NCBI GenBank assembly: GCA_965603125.1
Contig: CBFDBU010000007.1
Span: 96,105-160,104, forward strand
Direction of reading: 5' to 3'
Source of the DNA: JAJRTA01 sp965603125
GTDB taxonomy: Bacteria > Zixibacteria > MSB-5A5 > GN15 > FEB-12
DNA: 64,000 nucleotides
The notes under the pieces were generated by a model. That model saw nothing but the letters and a program-made list of their open reading frames with translations. It searched no databases and was not told where the DNA came from. Positions 59,022-64,000 of the stretch are shown piece by piece; within the stretch, counting starts at the first letter, position 1; every line of letters starts with the position of its first letter. The position numbers and the translations under genes are program-made.

Positions 59022-60607
59022 TCTCAAGAGCGACAGTGATCCTGGTAATCGGTCTGGTCTGCATGATGCTGGTCGCGTCCTGTCAGGAGAGGCAGGTATC
59101 GGCTGCCGATGCGGAGCTGGTGCTGGATTCGCTGGAACACAAGCTGGAATGGCTGGACTATCGCCTGGCTCTGGAAGGTTGGCGGCACCATACCCAGGGC
59201 TACTCGGACTCGAATTGGTTCTACAACCGGCTGTACAATCACGTCGTTGGCGACAACCGCAATTTCGATATACTGGAAAAGGCAAAACCATATCTGACCG
59301 GCGAGATAGACCAGCGGCGATATGAGTTGTTATACGGTGCCGTTCTGTTGGGACGTGTGGAATCCCGGCCCGATATCGTGCATCTGCGCGATTCACTCTC
59401 GGCGCTTAACATTGCTTACCGGGCTGAATTCGAGGGGGAACCGCGCCACGCCAACTTCCTGTATGTCACCTACAGAAGCGACCGGAATCGGGTCCGGCGT
59501 GAAATGGCCTACCGGGCCTGGCGCGCGATCGGCCACGAGTCAGCCGACGGCCTGCAGCGCTTGATCCGGCTCCGCAACCAGCAGGCAGGCCGCGAGGGTT
59601 ACAACAACTACCTGGCCGCGACCTTCAAGGCCCAGGGGATAGATTCCAGGGAGTACCTTGACCTGCTGCACCGGCTGGACTCACTCAGCAGTGAACGCTA
59701 CCGAATCATCCTGCAGGTGGTGCGGCGGAAACTGAGCCTGTCGCAGCTTGAGATTTGGGACATCGCTTTTGGCTATGCCGATGTGAACCGGGAGGTCGAC
59801 TGGTATTTCCCCGTCGATTCTCAACTGGCGTACATCAAACGCAGCCTCATGGCCTTAGGGTATGATCTGGACAAGCTCCCTATCTATCTCGACCTTGAGT
59901 CGCGACCGAGTAAATCACAGTTTGCGTATGCTTTTGCCGTTAAACCACCGCACGATATCAGGGTCCTGGCCAACCTCTCCGGTGGTCTGTACAGTACACG
60001 GGTGCTCATGCACGAGATCGGCCACGCTCTCCACTCGTCTCACGTGTCCGAGAGCTGCCCCCCTTTTGTACGCCTCCTCGACGGTAGCTGGTCTGAGGGC
60101 GTGGCTCAGACGTTTGCGGCCCTCTGTGAGGATTCCACGTGGTTGGAGAAATACGCTCACCTGCCGCCGGAATTGATCAGTCGCTACCTCAAGGCCAGGC
60201 GAGAGCAGGAGATAATCTCGTTGCGCCTCATGCTGACAAGGTTGATGTTTGAACATCAGGCTTACGCCAACTCCAACGCCGACCTGAACAAAATCTACTG
60301 GGATCTTTTTGAACGGTACATGCAGCTTCCGCGCCACGATGAGATCAAACCGTGGGCGGCGGTCAGTCATTACATCACCCACCCCGGGTACCTTCAAAAC
60401 CATCTCTTCGGGACCGTGGTGGCGGCCCAGACCGTCGCCTACCTTGAGAAAACCTACGGCGGCTTCACGGACAGAAATACGTCCGGCTCCTTCCTGACAC
60501 AGAACTACCTGCGTTTTGGAAGTCGTTATGGCTGGCGCGAACTCCTGCTGCGTGGAACCGGGGAAGACCTCAACCCGCAGTACCTGGTTTCACGGCTGGG
60601 CATGTAG
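59018..60607 (+). CDS. Lipoprotein zinc metallopeptidase of the M3-like group, last gene of the aro operon
   Basis: A 529-residue secreted lipoprotein. A signal peptide ends in the lipobox VASC (Cys 22). The mature part is an all-helical gluzincin with the zinc motif HEIGH (332-336) and the third ligand probably Glu 360 in DGSWSEGVAQ, the spacing expected for M3 (thimet/oligopeptidase-like) or M2 families. It probably cleaves short peptides in the periplasm. It starts inside the aroQ stop (ATGA overlap), so it is co-translated with shikimate enzymes although no metabolic link is obvious. Confidence 0.82.
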   Translation: MISRATVILVIGLVCMMLVASCQERQVSAADAELVLDSLEHKLEWLDYRLALEGWRHHTQGYSDSNWFYNRLYNHVVGDNRNFDILEKAKPYLTGEIDQRRYELLYGAVLLGRVESRPDIVHLRDSLSALNIAYRAEFEGEPRHANFLYVTYRSDRNRVRREMAYRAWRAIGHESADGLQRLIRLRNQQAGREGYNNYLAATFKAQGIDSREYLDLLHRLDSLSSERYRIILQVVRRKLSLSQLEIWDIAFGYADVNREVDWYFPVDSQLAYIKRSLMALGYDLDKLPIYLDLESRPSKSQFAYAFAVKPPHDIRVLANLSGGLYSTRVLMHEIGHALHSSHVSESCPPFVRLLDGSWSEGVAQTFAALCEDSTWLEKYAHLPPELISRYLKARREQEIISLRLMLTRLMFEHQAYANSNADLNKIYWDLFERYMQLPRHDEIKPWAAVSHYITHPGYLQNHLFGTVVAAQTVAYLEKTYGGFTDRNTSGSFLTQNYLRFGSRYGWRELLLRGTGEDLNPQYLVSRLGM

Positions 60608-60690
60608 CGGTTCTGTGGAATGTCGGGCAGTCACCAGCCACGACCGCACCCGGGAAGAACAGCCCGACGACCGTACGACGCTCTGACATT

Positions 60691-61653
60691 ATGAACAAGC
60701 GCGAGCCGCTTTCCATCCACATCGGAGTCAGCGCCTGCCTGCTGGGCAGAAGATTCCGCTTCGACGCCCGTCACGAAAAGCACCCGTTCATTACCGACGT
60801 CATGGCCAGGCACGTGAAGCTGGTGGCGATTTGCCCGGAGGTAGAACTGGGCATGGGAGTTCCTCGCGAGAAGGTGAGGCTGGAGGGATCGGTCGATTCG
60901 CCCCACATGATCGGCATGGAGACCAGCAGCGACTGGACACGAAGAATGGTCAGCTATGCCCGCAGCAGAGTTCGGCGACGCGACCTGGCGAATGTCTGCG
61001 GCTGTGTTCTCAAGACGAAGTCGCCGAGTTGCGGGAAGGTACGCGTCAAGCTCTACGACGCGTCAGGCCGGGTCAGGCGCGCGGCCACCGGCCTGTTCGC
61101 TGCGGCACTGATGAACCACCACCCGCTTCTCCCGGTAGAGGACGAACGCATCCTCGATGACGTGCGTACGCGCGATAATTTCATCGTGCGGTTGTTTGCA
61201 TACCGGCGGTTGCGCGGTCTTCTTGCGGGTCGTCCTTCTCGCGCAGGACTCAACGTCTTCCACGCTGCGCACATCTCTCTACTGCAGTCGCACAGCCCGA
61301 AGTATTGCCGGATGCTGGATGAGCTTGTTGCATCGTCGGGGACGGTCTCCACCCGAAAGCTCTGCGACAAGTACGCCGTGTTGTTCATGGAGGCGCTGCG
61401 GTTCAAATCCACCCCTGCAAAGAGCGCAGCAGTCCTCCGCTGTTTCCTACGACTATTGCGAGGCCATTTGAGCGCTGCCGAGGAGCGCGACATCAGATGG
61501 GCCGTAGATAACTACCGCACCGGTGACGCCCCCCTTCTGACGCCGCTGACGCTGATCAAGCACTTTATCGACAAGTATAAAATCACGTGGGCCGCACAGC
61601 AGGTCTATCTGAATCCACATCCCGCGGAACTGATGCTGCGCTTCCACGCCTGA
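60691..61653 (+). CDS. DUF523/DUF1722 protein (YbgA-like)
   Basis: A 320-residue cytosolic protein with two domains. DUF523 (about 8-150) has a conserved Cys start SACLLGRRFRFD, EVELGMGVPRE and the KTKSPSCG cysteine motif. DUF1722 (about 165-310) includes HAAHISLLQSHSP and LTLIKHFIDKY and ends HPAELMLRFHA. E. coli YbgA has the same fusion and sits beside a photolyase gene. The DUF523 domain resembles a tRNA thiolation-type fold, but the function is not established. The RBS is weak. No photolyase gene is nearby here. Confidence 0.88.
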   Translation: MNKREPLSIHIGVSACLLGRRFRFDARHEKHPFITDVMARHVKLVAICPEVELGMGVPREKVRLEGSVDSPHMIGMETSSDWTRRMVSYARSRVRRRDLANVCGCVLKTKSPSCGKVRVKLYDASGRVRRAATGLFAAALMNHHPLLPVEDERILDDVRTRDNFIVRLFAYRRLRGLLAGRPSRAGLNVFHAAHISLLQSHSPKYCRMLDELVASSGTVSTRKLCDKYAVLFMEALRFKSTPAKSAAVLRCFLRLLRGHLSAAEERDIRWAVDNYRTGDAPLLTPLTLIKHFIDKYKITWAAQQVYLNPHPAELMLRFHA

Positions 61654-61742
61654 CCCCACGATGTGGTTTTTTTCGCATGGCATCCTGCAAGTCTTTCCTT
61701 CGCGTTGCGCGCGTCAGGTATGTCATGCTGCGTGCAGCAATA

Positions 61743-61804
61743 GTAGGGCAGGTTTGTCTTCAAACCTGCCAACAAAGGCGGGTTCGAAGACGGACCCACC
61801 CTAC
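61743..61804. repeat. Inverted pair of REP sequences
   Basis: A plus-oriented 28-nt unit (61743-61770, GTAG then GGCAGGTTTG/CAAACCTGCC) faces a minus-oriented one (61777-61804, of the same type as 39741-39768). The heads point outwards. The rest of 61654-61986 holds no gene. Confidence 0.8.
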
Positions 61805-61986
61805 GGATCTTCAGTCATGCATGAGCGCAGTCGAAGCATGTCGCGGCTGGTCCAATCCGGCTCGCCCTGCCTGGCCATGTCCTGAAACCGCTCCCATGAC
61901 GCCCGCGTCTCGGCGCCTCAGACATGATCGAAAGTTGCCGATAACGATTGTAGAATAGTCGTTTTAAGTGAGGAGACAGTCGGAAT

Positions 61987-62670
61987 ATGAAACGCCTGTG
62001 GAGTCCCGTTGCTATTGCCTGCTGCATCATGCTGATCGTTGCAGCCTGTTCAGCCACGATCAGGCAGAAAAAGGAGTACTACTCCGACAGGCAGACGAAG
62101 GAACAATGGACCGAGATCAAAGACACAACCGGCTCCTACGTTCGCCACGGGGCCTACCTTTCCTGGTATCAGAGTGGCCGGCAACAGACTGCGGGAGAGT
62201 ACCACCATGGACGCGAGACCGGTTTGTGGACTACCAAGTACGAGAACGGGCTGTTGATGGAATGGCACGAGTACCAGGACGGCGAACTGCACGGCCTTTC
62301 GGTCAGCTACTACCTCAACCGAAACAAGAAACACGAAGGCAGGTACGTCCGCGGTGAGCGGGAAGGACAGTGGCGCAATTGGCACGAAAACGGGATGCTG
62401 CAGGAAGAGGGAACCTACCTCAACGGCGAACGGCATGGCACCTGGATCACGTGGCTGCCTACAGGGCAGAAGACGCAGGAGTCGGATTTCAAGAATGACC
62501 TGCTGGACGGTCGCCATACTACATGGCGCGAGAGTGGCTTGCGATGGGTGGAGGGCCTTTACAAGAACGGCGAAAAAGACGGCCTCTGGACGACCTGGGA
62601 TGAAATGGGCCTGGTGGCTCTCCAGGAGCAATATGAGGCCGGCAAGCTCGTGGCTACGGCCGCGCCCTGA
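61987..62670 (+). CDS. MORN-repeat lipoprotein
   Basis: A 227-residue secreted lipoprotein (lipobox around VAAC, Cys 21). About seven repeats of the MORN_2 type follow, each near 23 residues: pattern ENGLLMEWHEYQDGELHG, then GxWxxWHENGMLQEEG and so on. Such repeats form elongated beta hairpin rods that bind proteins or membranes; in databases many are labelled YwqK-like antitoxins, which is not supported here because there is no toxin neighbour. GAGGAG precedes the ATG by about ten nt. Confidence 0.85.
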   Translation: MKRLWSPVAIACCIMLIVAACSATIRQKKEYYSDRQTKEQWTEIKDTTGSYVRHGAYLSWYQSGRQQTAGEYHHGRETGLWTTKYENGLLMEWHEYQDGELHGLSVSYYLNRNKKHEGRYVRGEREGQWRNWHENGMLQEEGTYLNGERHGTWITWLPTGQKTQESDFKNDLLDGRHTTWRESGLRWVEGLYKNGEKDGLWTTWDEMGLVALQEQYEAGKLVATAAP

Positions 62671-62695
62671 ACGCGATTCCGACCGATACGGGTGG

Positions 62696-62720
62696 CCCAT
62701 CCCCCTTTGGGGTGGGTTTC
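62696..62720 (+). terminator. Weak terminator-like hairpin after the MORN gene
   Basis: An imperfect 8-bp GC stem (CCCA-bulge-CCCC with GGGGTGGG) and a short TTTCT tract. Confidence 0.35.
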
Positions 62721-62843
62721 TGCTGCTCAGCCCAAAATCCCCCTTGCACTCGCTTCTGACTGTATCTAACTTCCACACAGGCATAGAACAGGCTTAATTA
62801 GTAAGAGTATCACTTTGGACAGTTTTTGTATTGACTTGGAAAG

Positions 62844-62865
62844 AAAGTGGTCACAAAGTGGTCAC
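62844..62865 (+). promoter_or_regulatory. Tandem 11-bp repeats, possible operator
   Basis: AAAGTGGTCAC occurs twice head to tail (62844-62854, 62855-62865), with a weaker third copy about 40 nt downstream (AAGGTCACAATGTGG). They lie about 75 nt before the membrane-protein start at 62941. Confidence 0.4.
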
Positions 62866-62940
62866 AGGGAATTTGTCAGCCGTGTATTTGCACACACCAG
62901 ATTTCAAGAAGGTCACAATGTGGCTTGAGGGGGGAGCGCA

Positions 62941-64000
62941 ATGGGGATAAGAACACAAGTAATTAGCCTGATTGTATTGCTGATAGGGTCGCTTGCACTA
63001 TACTATTTCGACTTCGGTAATCTTGATATCCTTCAGAACAGGGCTTTCTTCCTGACGCACGGCATAATCTTGATGCTGGTGGGTTTCTTTCTGATTGAGC
63101 GCCACTTCACGAAACAGCGAGACATAGTTGTAAACACCATTGCTGTTATTACGAGCCTCGTTGCACTACGCCCGGAGCAATACGGCGAATTAAAGACGGC
63201 AATCATGGTGTACGCGGGGTCTATCCTGCTTTTAACTCTGGTCAACATCTTGATAATGACAAGCCCGGCAGTTGTGTCGGGAAGGATATCACGGTTCAAC
63301 TCATACCTTAGTAAGGCCGTTAGGACGCTCGGCAACGCGCGTGTCATCTTTTCGGCCATGTTCTTTTACGGGATTCTGGAATTCCACGGAGCGGAGGCTC
63401 TGCAAGGAACACATTTTGGCTTTCTTTTGATTTGGGCATTTATAATGATCTGGGAGCCTCTTGGAATAGGGTCTAAGTTTGAAGCCTTTCTCAATCTCAT
63501 CTTAGGAAAACGCTCACAACAATCAATAGCCACTGTTGTCAGCTCCAGAAGCCCTGATGTGATTCACTGCGAGATCGGAGAAGGCGTCAATCTTAAGGCT
63601 GGCGACTTGATTCGAGTTCACCTAAAACGAGAAGAGTCACGCGACCTCTTTGGATTGGTTCTCAATATCTTCTTCCTCGATAGAAAGAACTGGGCAAATG
63701 TGCGTTTGCTAAGAGACGTACCTCAGCAAAACATCGGCTCGCTTTACAGCAAAACCGGAGAAATCTCTAAGGTTACGTCCTCTAACCTCGAAGACGAGAC
63801 CCTAAGCTACTTAAAAGAAAGCAAGTTATATCAGAACCGCGGTGACATTCTTGGTATCGTAGATGTTGGAAGTAATGTAAACAAACTCAGAATCCAGATC
63901 ACAAACCCATCACGGAAACCAGGAATTGGAAGGGTGGTCAAGGTGTCGAGTTCCTGTCAAGAGTTGTGTAAATTGTTTTTTCAAGCAGCGTCTCTTTCGG
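62941..64000 (+). CDS. Multi-pass membrane protein with soluble beta-barrel-like domain, N-terminal part (possibly HerA/DUF87-like)
   Basis: The frame is open from the ATG at 62941 (GGGGGAG upstream) to the window edge, about 353 codons. Residues about 5-25, 37-52, 62-80, 92-115, 138-155 and 160-175 are hydrophobic helices. From about 195 the chain is soluble. It looks like an OB/HAS-type barrel twice over (SRSPDVIHCEIGEGVNLKAGDLIRV, and later KPGIGRVVKV), as in the N-terminal domain of HerA-family translocases, which would put an ATPase beyond the edge. That is a guess from pattern only. The sequence is clearly more AT-rich than its neighbours. Confidence 0.5.
   Translation, partial: MGIRTQVISLIVLLIGSLALYYFDFGNLDILQNRAFFLTHGIILMLVGFFLIERHFTKQRDIVVNTIAVITSLVALRPEQYGELKTAIMVYAGSILLLTLVNILIMTSPAVVSGRISRFNSYLSKAVRTLGNARVIFSAMFFYGILEFHGAEALQGTHFGFLLIWAFIMIWEPLGIGSKFEAFLNLILGKRSQQSIATVVSSRSPDVIHCEIGEGVNLKAGDLIRVHLKREESRDLFGLVLNIFFLDRKNWANVRLLRDVPQQNIGSLYSKTGEISKVTSSNLEDETLSYLKESKLYQNRGDILGIVDVGSNVNKLRIQITNPSRKPGIGRVVKVSSSCQELCKLFFQAASLS

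Overview
The window is about 64 kb of a moderately GC-rich bacterial chromosome. It is dense with genes and short intergenic gaps, and nothing in it looks like phage or plasmid. Many secreted proteins carry a paired dockerin-like calcium-loop module (pattern DISDLVYLVDYMF). One secreted protein ends in a type-IX-secretion/FlgD-like C-terminal domain, and an archaeal-type GatDE amidotransferase is present. Together these suggest an uncultured member of the FCB superphylum, most like candidate division Zixibacteria. This placement is inferred from protein style alone, because the window contains no rRNA gene.

Layout. 1-10.6 kb: the start of a secreted protein, an ornithine cyclodeaminase-family gene with a broken duplicate just upstream, three secreted hydrolase or dockerin proteins, and a small RRM RNA-binding protein. 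11-14.3 kb: gatE-gatD. 14.4-19.7 kb: two paralogous C10 (streptopain-like) proteases with PKD, cohesin-like and dockerin-like modules. 19.8-27 kb: a divergent GlpX-like phosphatase, a DUF5684 membrane protein, an acyl-CoA synthetase, a membrane-anchored reductive-dehalogenase homologue and another dockerin protein. 27.2-29.5 kb: a shortened RlmB-type methyltransferase, tRNA-Thr(CGU) and an aminotransferase. 29.7-38.3 kb: a tightly coupled operon, dapF-like/trpE/trpG/trpD/MFS/trpC/trpF/trpB/trpA, covering chorismate to tryptophan. 38.3-50 kb: a patchwork of repeats, gene remnants, sucCD, a Schlafen/AlbA_2 gene pair, a REP-associated tyrosine transposase (RAYT) between inverted REPs, a PLP ammonia-lyase and three secreted cohesin-like proteins. 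50-51.6 kb: a gene cut by an IS481 remnant. 51.8-60.6 kb: argS, then the shikimate operon aroF-aroA-aroE-aroK-aroB-aroQ, which ends in a lipoprotein metallopeptidase; aroC is not here. 60.7-64 kb: a DUF523/DUF1722 protein, a MORN-repeat lipoprotein and the start of a membrane protein that runs off the window.

How the genes work together. The aro operon makes the shikimate-pathway steps up to EPSP, and the trp operon uses chorismate, so together they are nearly a full route to tryptophan. Every dockerin-like or cohesin-like secreted gene is on the minus strand, mostly with its own sigma70-like promoter, while the housekeeping operons are on the plus strand. The most unusual items are the DapF homologue with both catalytic cysteines changed to serine, the bacterial GatDE, the self-contained RAYT/REP element with REP copies across the window, a roughly 280-nt highly structured intergenic segment, and the dockerin/cohesin-like secretome.
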